Below, in pieces: positions 11,687 to 22,099 of a DNA stretch of 64,000 nucleotides (within the stretch, counting starts at the first letter, position 1; every line of letters starts with the position of its first letter). Position numbers and translations under genes: made by a program. The notes beneath the pieces were generated by a model. It had not been told where the DNA came from. It was given only the letters and a program-made list of their open reading frames with translations, and did not search any database. The stretch comes from Artemisia argyi (lineage: Eukaryota > Streptophyta > Magnoliopsida > Asterales > Asteraceae). The stretch is from positions 11,817,987 through 11,881,986 of the forward strand of contig CM060696.1 of NCBI GenBank assembly GCA_030686995.1. The letters run 5' to 3'.

Positions 11687-12626
11687 ATGAGGGGTTAGAA
11701 ACGTATCCTAAGTTCAATAGGAAACATCCTTGATTCCTTGCCTTGCACTCCATGCAAGCTACCTAATCCTAGTTTATGTCTGACACCTAATCTAATTACA
11801 AAGTACACTTAAGTCCCTAATCTATGTTTAAGTTTACTACTAATATTTAACAATTTCCACCTTAGGAGTAACACTTAAACATAACAAATACTCAGCACTT
11901 TTTCCTTGTACTGGAACCTTGAAGTGAGGACTACCTTGTCGACCAGGCATTATACTTCACTAATTTTCCTAGATTAGCTTCCATAGACTCCTTCACTTTC
12001 TTTTTTCAGCAACATTACCCTCTGCACCTTATTGACCAAGTTACTATAACAATAATTTGATGAAATCAAATTAGAAAATCTATGTTGCAAGACTCTGATC
12101 AAAACAATAGAGCAAAAGCTCTTGTGATTACATGCACCATATTCAGTTCAAATTTGTTTACCACTTGAACATTAACTGCTGGTCTTTAGACGCATGTGTT
12201 TGAATGGGTTGTGACGAACAATAATCAACTTTATTCTCAATTTTTAAAGCCATATGAATTAAAAGGATTCCGGTTTTGATGTTATTAGTGTGTGTGGATT
12301 TGGGCATTGTGTGTGAAATAAGAAAAGAGATATGAATCAAAAAAATAAATCACAAATAATTGGAAAAATGAATCCACGAGAAAGATTTTTGCAGTACCTA
12401 ATGAAGATTTTGATATTTCCTAATGGTACTTTTTTTTTAACTTTCGCACATTAGCCAAAAATCGCACATTCTCAGTTCGCACATTAGAGTGGTCGGGAAG
12501 TGTACTGATGTTCGAGTCATGTGGGCCTGCAAATGATTGGTTTTGTACCTTTGGTATGGACACGTGTCAAAAATTTACTGGAATCGCACATTCGCACATG
12601 AATCTTTTGGGAAAACCATTTATTTT
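11687..12626. other. Unassigned old sequence between Gypsy-1 and Copia-1
   Basis: No gene seen. The left part may be an old copia LTR end on the minus strand (see next entry). The right part (12440-12600) repeats TCGCACATT several times. This stretch is the DNA into which Copia-1 inserted, shown by ATTTT on both sides of that element. Confidence 0.5.
11700..11880 (-). repeat. Possible copia 3' end and LTR remnant
   Basis: On the minus strand, CCTAAGGTGGAAATTGTTAAA looks like a copia polypurine tract followed by a TGTTA LTR start. No matching LTR or coding region survives nearby, so this is a weak call. Confidence 0.3.
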
Positions 12627-13229
12627 TGTTGGAAAATTTAGTGCACTTGAGGGATTAATTCACACCTAGTAATAGGTTTAGAGGTACGGAGTGTACACCC
12701 ATTTGGTCAGTGAATCCCCTGACTCAATAGTGGTTATGTATTGATTCTGTTGATAGCATGTATCTGTTTCTACTGTTAGCATGAGTCTTTTTCTGCTGAT
12801 AGTGGGATTCTAGTAGATTCTGCTGCTAGAGTGATTCTGCTGATGGCATCAGTTTATTCTGCTGCTCGTTTTAACCACTGATTCCTACTATTATGGAAAG
12901 TATTATGATATAATTAATGGGCCGTTAATTATATATAATTCCATAGGCTAGGGTTTGAGTATTCTCTATTATAAATAGAGGTCATAATACATCTGCATGG
13001 ATATACGATACAACACAAACCCTAAACACTTGAATACGTTTTTGTTCTTGATTTGTGCCTAAAACAAGAACATCACTTGGTCTTATCCCATAGAGATATT
13101 CGTGTAACCCAGGCATAGGGTCGAATAATTTCTTTTGGAAAGTGATAACACGATTTCAAGTGAATATCCAGTGCTATTGATTATCTTAATCCTAATCTGG
13201 GAACACTTACAAACACAAAATAACCAACA
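12627..13229 (+). repeat. Copia-1 5' LTR
   Basis: 603 bases, TG...CA ends. It contains short degenerate repeats of TTCTGCTGATAG (12750-12870) and a TATA-like TATAAATAG at about 12970. Its 3' partner is about 592 bases once the nested insertion is removed, and differs by several substitutions and a short indel. Confidence 0.92.
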
Positions 13230-13256
13230 ATCAATAGAAACTATTAGTGATAATCA

Positions 13257-14204
13257 ATGGCTGCCGCTATGAGACAAATGGCTGCTAACTTTTCCAAGTT
13301 GGAAAAGTTTGAAGGTGTTGATTTCAGAAGATGGCAAAAGAAGATGCACTTCTTGTTGTCAAATATGAATGTGGTTTATGTTTTGATGACTGAGATTCCA
13401 GAATATTATGGAGAAGATGCTACTATGGAACAGATGAGGGCAAGAAGCAAATGGGAGAATGATGATTATGTCTGCAGGGGTTTAATTCTCAATGGTATGT
13501 CTGATTCTCTATTTGATATTTATCAGAATGTTGAAACTTCTCAAGAACTATGGGATTCCTTGGAAGCCAAATATATGGCTGAGGATGCATCAAGTAAGAA
13601 GTTCCTTGTAAGTAATTTTAACAATTACAAAATGGTTGATTCTAGACCTGTCATGGAACAATACAATGAACTTCTTAGTATACTTGTTCGATTCACACAA
13701 CACAAGATGAACATGGATGAGTCTATTTCAGTCTCTTGTATCATCGATAAACTACCTCCTTCTTGGAAAGATTTCAAGCATATGCTGAAACATAAGAAGG
13801 AGGAGTTAACTCTTGTTGAGTTGGGCAGTCACTTGCGCATTGAGGATTCACTCAAAGCACAAGAAATTGAAAAGCCAAAGAGTAGCAATGCTACTGGTCC
13901 ATCAGTTGTCAATATGGTGGAGCATAACAACTCCTCCAGGTACAATGACAACAAGGGCAAGCGTAAGCATCAAGATAACACCAAATCTGATCTTAACAAG
14001 AAACCAAAAGTGACTTGTTGGAAGTGTGGTAAAACTGGACACTTCAGGAACGATTGTAAAGGTGTTAAGATTGGCAATAAAACTAATGGATCAGGCACAA
14101 GTGGAGGGAATGGTAACACCAATTCTTTGAAAGGTCAGAATATATTTAATAAGTCTTTTGAGATTTATTATGTTACATATATATCTGAAATATACTTTAT
14201 GTAG
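13257..14204 (+). pseudogene. Copia-1 gag, with nonsense codon at the gag-protease junction
   Basis: The ATG at 13257 is only 27 bases after the LTR. The 315 codons include a UBN2-type copia gag region (FRRWQKKMHFLLSNMN; LWDSLEAKYMAEDASSKKFL at about residues 100-125) and one CCHC knuckle, CWKCGKTGHFRNDC (about residues 260-273). The frame ends at TAG 14202-14204. A second TAG follows at 14220-14222, just before the protease D-S-G. In relatives the frame runs on into protease, so both stops are probably mutations. The gag part itself looks intact. Confidence 0.85.
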
Positions 14205-15330
14205 GATGATGATGTTGCTTAGTGGGTTGACTCTGGTGCAACAATTCATGTGTGTAAAGATAGAAGTTGGTTCAAGAACTATGAGTCAATGAATGATGGT
14301 TCTATTCTTTATATGGGAAATGAGTCAACTGCCCTGGTGCATGGAAAAGGATGTGTTGATTTAAAGTTTAATTTTGGAAAGATTGTTTCTTTATTTAATG
14401 TTTTACATGTTCCTGATATTAGAAAAAACTTGGTTTTTAGTAGTGTTTTGAATAATTGGGGTTATAAACAAGTGATTGAATATGATAAGTTTGTTTTATC
14501 TAAACTTGGTGTATTTATTGGTTTTGGCTATTTGTGTAACCAAATGTTTAGACTTAATATTGTTCATGATAATATTAATTCTGCTTTTATATCAACCTCT
14601 AAACTTAATGATTCAACCCTATGGCATGCAAGACTTGGCCATGTACACTTTAAAAGAATGCGAGATATGTCTAAGGATGGATTAATTCTAGCCTTTGATA
14701 TGGATACTGAAAAGTGTAAAACTTGCATGATGACCAAAATTACTAAGAAACCATTTCAAAGTGTAAAACGTGAAACTGAAGTTTTGGAGTTGATTCATAG
14801 TGATCTATGTGATCTTCACGCTACTCCCTCTTTGGGGAATAAGAAATATTTTGTGACATTTATTGATAATGCTTCTAGGTTTTGTTATGTTTATTTATTA
14901 CATACTAAGGATGAAGCATTAGATAAATTTAACGTATTTGAAACTGAAGTTGAATTACAACAAGGGTCTCTAATCAAAAGATTCAGGACTGATAGGGGAG
15001 GTGAGTACATGGATACTTTGTATTTTCAGTCTGTTGGTATAATCCATGAAATGACTGCTCCCCATACTCCTCAGCAAAATGGTATTTTTGAAAGGAAAAA
15101 CAGGGTGCTGAAGGAAATGGTTAATTCCATGTTGTCCTATTCAGGGCTGAGTCAAGGGTTCTGGGGTGAAGCTATGTTAACAGCTTGCTATTTACTAAAT
15201 AAGGTTCCCAATAAAAGGAACAAGATAACTTCCTTATGAACTCTGGACTAAAAAGAAACCCAACCTGAATTATCTCAGGGTTTGGGGTTGTAGGGCTGTT
15301 GTAAGACTCCCTGATCCAAAGCTAAAAACT
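14205..15330 (+). pseudogene. Copia-1 protease and integrase (pseudogene)
   Basis: The protease centre WVDSGATIHVC starts at 14223, right after the second stop. The integrase zinc-binding part shows HARLGH and CKTCMMTK (about 14625-14735). The catalytic core shows FIDNASRF, RTDRGGEY and PQQNGIFERKN, which supply the D, D and E. Near 15231 one extra T shifts the frame, so translation stops at 15237-15239; the correct frame then continues openly to 15330. Homologous copia polyproteins have no break here. Confidence 0.85.
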
Positions 15331-17256
15331 TTGGGGGAAAGAGGCATTGAATGCATCTTTGTTGGATATGCTGAGCATTCCAAGGCATATAGGTTTTATG
15401 TTATTGAACCTAATGAATCTGTTTCAATTAACTCAATAATTGAATCAAGGGATGCACTCTTTGATAAGAATAGATTCTCATCAATCCCTAGACCAAGTCA
15501 AAGAATTCCAAATGGAACCAATGACATTGGTGTTTCAGAGGTATCTGATGAGGTCCATGATGAGGTTGTGGAACAACAACCTGAACCTGAGCTCAGAAGA
15601 AGCAAAAGGGTTACGACTCCAAAGTCATTTGGACCTGAGTTTCAATTATACTTAATTGAAGGTACAAGGAGTGAGGTCTATGATCAATACTCCTATTGCT
15701 TCATTGTTGAGGATGATCCCAAAACATTTGAAGAAGCAATGAAGTCCCAGGATGTTGCTTTCTGGAAAGAAGCTATAAATGATGAGATGGATTCCATTAT
15801 GGGCAATAACACTTATGTGTTGACTGATCTACCACCTGGTTACAAACCTTTAGGTAGCAAATGGATTTTAAGAAAGAAAATGAAGGTAGATGGAACTGTT
15901 GAAAAGTTCAAGGCTAGACTAGTCATTCAGGGCTTTAAACAAAAGTCAGGAATAGACTATTTTGATACTTATGCCCCTGTGGCTCGTATCAGTACCATAA
16001 GATTGCTGCTTGCTTTGGCATCAATTCAACATCTGATTATTCATCAGATGGATGTGAAGAGAACTTTCTTGAATAGTGACTTAGATAAGGAGGTTTACAT
16101 GAACCAACCTAAGGGCTTCATCATGCCTGGTAATGAAAACAAGGTGTGTAAACTGATTAAGTTTCTTTATGGACTAAAACAGGCACCTAAGCAATGGCAT
16201 CAAAAATTTGATGAATTGTTTTTGTCTAATGGTTATTTACTTAATCAGGCTGACAAATGTGTATATAGCAGATTTGATGAATCTGGTAAAGGAGTCATCA
16301 TTTGTATATATGTTGATGAGAAGTTGATCTTTGGCACTGACAAAAATCAAGTTGACCTTACAAAGGCATTTTTGTCATCAAAATTCTCCATGAAGGATAT
16401 AGGGGAGGCTGATGTTATCCTTGGCATTAGGATTAAACATGAAAGTAACAAAATTTCTATCTCTCAGTCTCATTACGTTGAGAAGGTGTTGAGGAAATTT
16501 AATTACTTTGAGTGTACTCCAGTGAGTACACCTATGGATAGAAGTGAGAAGCTAATGCCTAATACTCGTAAAGCTGTGTCGCAACTTGAGTATTCTAGGG
16601 TGATTGGCTGCTTGATGTATGCCATGACTTGTACAAGACCTGATATTGCTTTTGCTGTGGGTAAACTGAGCAGGTATACTAGTAATCCTAGTGCTAATCA
16701 TTGGCAAGCAATTCAGAGGGTTTTTAAGTATTTGAAGAGAACTATGGATTATAGTCTCTCATATACTAGTTATCCTTCAGTATTAGAAGGATACATAGAT
16801 GCAAGTTGGATCAGTAACACTGAAGACAATTCATCTATTAGTGGCTGGGTATTCCTACTTGGTGGAGGAGCAATTTCTTGGGCTTCCAAGAAACAAACTT
16901 GCAACACCAGTTCAACCATGGAATCTGAATTTGTGGCTTTAGCAGCTGTTGGCAAAGATGTTGAATGGTTGAGAAAATTGCTTCTTGAGATTCCATTGTA
17001 GCCTAAACCTATAGCACCTATTTGTATCCGTTGTGATAGTGCTGCTACATTGGCAAAGGCTTATAGCCAGATGTACAATGGGAAGTCTAGACACTTAGGT
17101 GTCAGGCATAGCATGATTCGTGAACTTATCATGAATGGGGTGATATCTATAGAGTTTGTTAGATCTCAACATAATTTAGCTGATCGCTTGACGAAGGGTT
17201 TGGCTAGAGACTTGGTTTTAAAGTCTGCTAAAGGGATGGGTTTAAGTCCAACTTAG
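15331..17256 (+). pseudogene. Copia-1 reverse transcriptase and RNase H (pseudogene)
   Basis: Reverse transcriptase spans about 15720-16560: it starts with [15 protein letters not shown], continues through [13 protein letters not shown] and [11 protein letters not shown], and reaches the catalytic site at 16309-16320. That site reads Y-V-D-E instead of the usual Y-V-D-D, so polymerisation is probably lost. RNase H shows [23 protein letters not shown] and RHLGVRHSMIREL. A TAG at 16999-17001 interrupts RNase H where relatives have Trp. The aligned end of the protein is TAG at 17254-17256. Confidence 0.88.
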
Positions 17257-17772
17257 TCACTGAATGCAAAGACACCCAACTCCCTCCTGAGGAAACTTCG
17301 GAGCTGAGTTCAATGTGGAAAGCTGAACATTTAGTGGACTGGAGCACATGTTTTACAAACATCCCAAGGTTTGTGCTTGGAACCTGCTGGAAAGGAGGAT
17401 GAAGTCATAACTTCTTAATGGTTAATTTTCTTTGAAAAAGTGCTAAGCAGGAGCATGAATAAAGAGGAACCAACTGTGTAAATGTTGAAGTTTTGCCGCT
17501 TCAGGAAGCTTTGGACTTTTAGCTTTTACAACATTTATGAATTGGATATGGACACATGGCTTATATAGTGTCAGGTTTATTTAAGTGTTTGAAAATGTAT
17601 GTGTATTTTATCTTTAGGTTTTCAAATGGGGTGAAGGGTTCAATTCTTAGAACACCTTGATTCTCGAATATTTGAACGTGTAATGTACTAAAATGAGAAT
17701 TCAATCTTCAAGATATTTTCATTTATGCATATATTTTGTTTTGTGTTTTTTTTTCATGCAAAGGAAGTGAAC
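17257..17772 (+). other. Copia-1 3' untranslated region
   Basis: About 516 bases between the end of RNase H and the polypurine tract, with no reading frame worth naming. It includes CTGGAAAGGAGGATGAAG near 17390, a purine-rich stretch like an extra polypurine tract. Confidence 0.6.
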
Positions 17773-17788
17773 TAAATTTGGGGAGGAT
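17773..17788 (+). other. Polypurine tract of Copia-1
   Basis: AAATTTGGGGAGGAT lies directly before the TGTTGG start of the 3' LTR. Confidence 0.85.
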
Positions 17789-17829
17789 TGTTGGAAAATT
17801 TAGTGCACTTGAGGGATTAATTCACACCC
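17789..17829 (+). repeat. Copia-1 3' LTR, first 41 bases
   Basis: Identical in start to the 5' LTR and cut at CACCC by the Sire-like element. The rest resumes at 55249. Confidence 0.93.
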
Positions 17830-18323
17830 TGATAAGATCGTTTATAGCTCGAGGTTGTTTAGACCTCATCTAGGGATTGCACAATAATAAAGATAAAGAA
17901 CATGTACGCAGCGGAATAAACAAAACATCTTTATTATTGCTAACAAGGTTTCTCGTCATCATCTCTACTCTAACATACACCAAAGCCCCAATGCTACGCG
18001 ATCAAGTGTAGCACGGTTACACTCTAACAGCGATCTAAGATCGTTGAGGCTTAACACTAATCACCCTAGACGTTTTCCCATAAAACGTCTCTACACACAC
18101 ACACCTTTACTAGGTTTACATTGTGACTCACATGAATGAATAAACCTATTCCCTGTATTCTCTTTATATAATAGAGAATTAGGGTTACAAACACTACGAA
18201 AGACTATATTGAAATAACTTCTTTGTAAAGCAAGTCCTTTGTCTTTTGCATTCTTCACTTTGTCTTCATAAATCCTTTATCTTTCATATTTGTCAATATC
18301 AACTCAAAGTATAATTCCTAACA
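17830..18323 (-). repeat. Sire-like element 3' LTR (left copy)
   Basis: 494 bases. On the minus strand it starts TGTTAGGAATTATAC and ends CTTATCA. A TATA box on the minus strand (TATATAAA) is at 18163-18170. Confidence 0.92.
18163..18170 (-). promoter_or_regulatory. TATA box in Sire-like 3' LTR
   Basis: TATATAAAGAG on the minus strand, in the middle of the LTR. The 5' LTR copy at 55088-55095 keeps it. Confidence 0.55.
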
Positions 18324-18812
18324 ATCTTACCCTAGTTGATATGACAAAACTAAATAAGCATGAACTTCCCCTGAAGCTAATATATATGAAAGATAAACGA
18401 ACTTCCCCTTAAACCATGCTATACCACCAAGGATCTTCATGCTGCAATCTTCAAAATATTCTTCTTCCCCTTTTTGTCATCATCAAATAGGGGACAAATG
18501 TAAGCAACCTTGATCTTCACAACCACGAATCAATATTACACATCCAATCTATCTTTCTAATGTTTCTAAGTCGCCTACCATTAAGTTTTCCGCATCTAAA
18601 AATGGACTTGAAACAGTAGAAATCAAAACTAGAAGTAGTAATAATAACCAGCAGTAGTAAAAACCTTCACCTCGATGTAGCACATAAATGGTTAAACATT
18701 TGAACACTAAAGCTTCCCCTGAAACCCATATGTTAACCATTTGTTGAATGTAGGCTCCATATAATGATTACTAATGAAGAAAACTAAGTATTACCAACTT
18801 GATGCTGAAGTA
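18324..18812 (-). other. Sire-like internal region, 3' part, with multiplied polypurine tracts
   Basis: No gene. On the minus strand GGGGAAG occurs at about 18364-18371, 18402-18408, 18464-18470 and 18712-18718, the third as part of GACAAAAAGGGGAAGAAGAA. The polypurine tract proper is the stretch directly beside the LTR (CTAGGGTAAGAT). Weak copies of a CAGTAGTAA motif occur at 18612-18662, related to the array at 53541-53880. Confidence 0.55.
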
Positions 18813-19225
18813 TGTAACACCCCCAAAATTTGATACAGCGGAAGACTCAACAAGCTTTCGGGGTGCTACGGGGATTGGTATCCAACACAAGACAATATAG
18901 AACGAGATAAAGTAAACATAATAAAAACACAACCAAAACGGGGTTTTAAGGTTTACATTTATCCCAACATCATTCAGAGTCAGGCCCAAAATAAAATAAC
19001 AATAGTTCCAAATTTAATTATCAGAGTTTAGAAAAATAGATCCATAAACCATGAGCCTTGGCCGAGCCTTCCATTCCAAGCATGCATCTCAACACTTAAT
19101 TACCTGAGAAAACGTGCTAAAAGTCAGCTTTCGCTGGTGAGATCATAGGTTTAACTTCAACTAACAATATAGTGGACATATACGCAAAACGCTTGCTAGC
19201 TAGACTAAGGATTCGCTAAAAGCCT

Positions 19226-19328
19226 GCGGATACCCTCCGCTCCAACATAACACACGGATACCCTTCCGTACTAACATAGATATTCGGGTAGCCCCCGCAA
19301 TACCAATAATAACTCGGATAACCTCCGG
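19226..19328 (-). repeat. Four mini-hairpins with paired changes in Gypsy-2 LTR
   Basis: On the plus strand: GCGGA-TACCC-TCCGC (19226-19240), ACGGA-TACCCT-TCCGT (19254-19269), CGGG-TAGCC-CCCG (19285-19297) and CGGA-TAACC-TCCG (19315-19327). Loops are alike, while stem bases change in pairs. The 5' LTR has the same set at about 40109-40211. Confidence 0.75.
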
Positions 19329-19367
19329 AATATTAATAACCTATAGGTGCACACTATAGTATCTAAA

Positions 19368-19555
19368 TAAGTCAACCTTGAATAGTACACACGAAACTAT
19401 GTGACTAAAGCTGACAATCCACCAATAACCAAATAAGCCAACCTTGAATAGTACACACAACATATATGTGACTAAAGCTGACAATCCATCAATAACCAAA
19501 TAAGCCAACCTTGAATAGTACACAGAACATATATGTGACTAAAGCTGACAATAGA
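19368..19555 (-). repeat. Three-copy tandem repeat, about 67 bases per unit
   Basis: Units start with AAGYCAACCTTGAATAGTAC at about 19368, 19434 and 19501. The other Gypsy-2 LTR lacks this array and instead has a short duplication of TGATTTGCACGTTTCTCACC near 40236 and 40360. Confidence 0.85.
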
Positions 19556-20941
19556 TCCTAGTCCATACGCATAGCAAGTTTAGAAAGACTATAAAAGCGA
19601 TAATAGTCCACGTAAAATGATTTGCACGTTTCTCACCCCAATCATTGAAAACATAGTTCAAGAGTAAAAAGTAGGGCTATGACTCACCTCAAGTCCAGAA
19701 AATATCAAGTAGAAGTCGGTAGAAATAAGATGTATGATAACTCACAAAACAGCAACTACGGACTTGGCACGACCTAACAATATTAACTCTTTCAGAAATC
19801 ATTTCCTCAAATTTATAATATTCCCAAACCCGGACGAGAATCCGTTTTATTTCTGAAAATCCATTTCGTATTAGTTTGGTGTATTTGCGTTTGGTATCCA
19901 TACGGGTAGTGGGTTGACTCATAACAAACCAAAAAGATCACATAAAGAATAATAAAATAAACTCTGGATCTAATAGTAGCCCAATATATCATTTAAATAA
20001 ATCGCCGAAGTTTATCAAATCCGTCGATTTGATAATCCTCATATTTATTTACGTAACATACCGTTCCAAGATTACACCCAACCTAAAGCACATAGCACAT
20101 AATTACTATATAGTATATATCATAGTTTAATAAATTCCTCATATATATCGTCAAATTGGCCAGATTTCCCGATATATACACTCGCAATTTATTACACTTT
20201 ACATATTCTACAACCTATGGGCGTCGTAGGATACGATGCCCACTAATATATTCATTTCATATAGCCAAATAACCCGGTTCAACCTTACGGTCAAGTTGTT
20301 ATTTAGTTATAGAAAACGTCTATATTAATCGTCATATATCCGTGACAACACGAACGTCACAAATAGTAGTGACAACGATTTCGCATAACTCAATAAGTTT
20401 ATCCGTTATATATCCGAAATGACATTTTATTAACCGTTTAATAATTGTCGGGAGTTTCCCGTTTTATAACACACTTTTATAGTAATAATACGTTCAATAA
20501 TATTACGCCACTTTCGTAGCCTAATATATATCTAATTGTATTATTTATAATACGACTCGTGATTATTATTATTATTATTAATATACGCGCCTAAATAATT
20601 ATATATACGTTATTCACGTAAATATATTCATATAAACGTTCATATTATCAATAATTATTATTACGAGTTTTATTATCTTCGTTTTAATTTTAATAGTTAT
20701 CGAGTCATACGAAATGGTCACATGTCCGAGTCATGACTCTCGGCTCATTGTCCAAGTCCAATATAATAAGCAAATGTTATAAAACAATATATCTCCGTCC
20801 AATCAATCTCAATCCACGTGCTACAATAATAGGGTCCGACTACGGCACCCGACTAACCTATCTCCGTCAATCTAATGACCATCTCACAATCGGTCCCCAA
20901 TCACACTCTTCGTCAACAACTCCTCAAAACCAATATCCATT

Positions 20942-21479
20942 GTCGAGACCAAACGTGGTCTCGACTCACAAGTATTCGGCCAACAATAAAACCAAGACCA
21001 AAACCAAGTTGCCAATACATGTTACAAGTAACTAAATATAACCAAGTCACATTCGGGTTGGTTTACCAAGCCAAACCCGGTCTGTACGACTCGAATGAGT
21101 CTCGGCTCCAAACCACGAGTCACATGGACTCGAACCAAACATACAAATAATCACATAGCTCCCAAGAGCACAACAAAGTAACCATTCGACCCATATGGTC
21201 ATTCGGCAACAACAATAACAACGCGGCTAATAGCCTCGACCCACAAGGGTCGAACCACAGCAAATTCGAGCTCAAGGCTCGAACCACGACCAAACGAGAA
21301 CCCCCATACGGGTCTCGGCTTGGTTATACGAGCAACCATCGGAAACCCCGAGACCTTACGGGTCTCGGTTAAGCTCGGGTCGAAGAGCAAAACCATCGAC
21401 AACAACCAACTACTAAACCAAGGAAACCAAAGCCTCTCACAAGCTCGGATCAAAATAAGCCGAGAGCATAGGCTCTCGG
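20942..21479 (-). repeat. Array of eleven hairpins in Gypsy-2 3' LTR
   Basis: Inverted repeats in order (plus strand): 20942-20965 (9-base stem), 21088-21101, 21116-21132, 21158-21169, 21188-21200, 21225-21235, 21236-21253 (7-base stem, loop ACAA), 21266-21282, 21295-21318, 21348-21368 (8-base stem, CCGAGACC/GGTCTCGG) and 21460-21479 (8-base stem, CCGAGAGC/GCTCTCGG). Loops are mostly 3-6 bases. The other LTR has the same array at 51733-52270. Confidence 0.85.
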
Positions 21480-21969
21480 TTCCGAGTCAACCACGCCCAA
21501 AACCAAGAACCCGGATACCAAACATGATATTTATCATCAAAACATCATTTCCCATTAAAATAAATTCGATTCCCATCAAAATAATCCGTGTAGCCACGGA
21601 TTAGTACCAAATCGTGGCACCCAAAAACCGAAAATCACTCCTTCTCACCTTCTTGGACCTCCAAATGAATGGATCTTGAAAAGGTAATATAACTCGAATG
21701 GATTTTTAAAAGTTTGGTGGTGTTAATGGTGGTTCTAGGGTATGTATGATATACCAATTGAAAGAGGATTTGGAGAGGAAGAAGATGGTGGTATTTATTT
21801 TGTAGGGTGGTCGGTGTAGCGGCGGTGGTGGCCGGTTTTGGTGGTTCGGCGGCTAGGTCAAAATGATGGGGGAAGGAGATGAGTTAGAGAGAGAGATGAA
21901 AAGTTGGGTGAGGGTTTGTGTGTGTGGGTGAACCGAACCAAACACACCTTTTATTATTATTATTTTTTT

Positions 21970-21971
<2 letters not shown>

Positions 21972-22063
<92 letters not shown>
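21972..22063 (-). repeat. (TAA)n microsatellite in Gypsy-2 3' LTR
   Basis: About 92 bases of TAA. The matching site in the 5' LTR (52765-52799) has only about 35 bases. Confidence 0.95.
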
Positions 22064-22099
22064 GTAATAATATTATTATTACGGTGTGGAGCGGGTAAT

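Larger units (their letters stand above)
18813..22099 (-). repeat. Gypsy-2 3' LTR, main part
   Basis: On the plus strand it starts TGTAACACCCCCAAAATTTG, the reverse of the LTR end. It is cut at GTAAT (22095-22099) by the Tat-like element and resumes at 32725. Total LTR length is about 3.66 kb. It contains mini-hairpins, a three-copy 67-base repeat, an eleven-hairpin array and a TAA microsatellite. Confidence 0.92.

Noticed and set aside
12440..12620. Helitron end
   Set aside because: Repeated TCGCACATT is present but I see no convincing CTRR end with a hairpin.
21904..22098. Open frame reading a long run of Asn
   Set aside because: It is only the TAA microsatellite of the LTR translated; no coding value.
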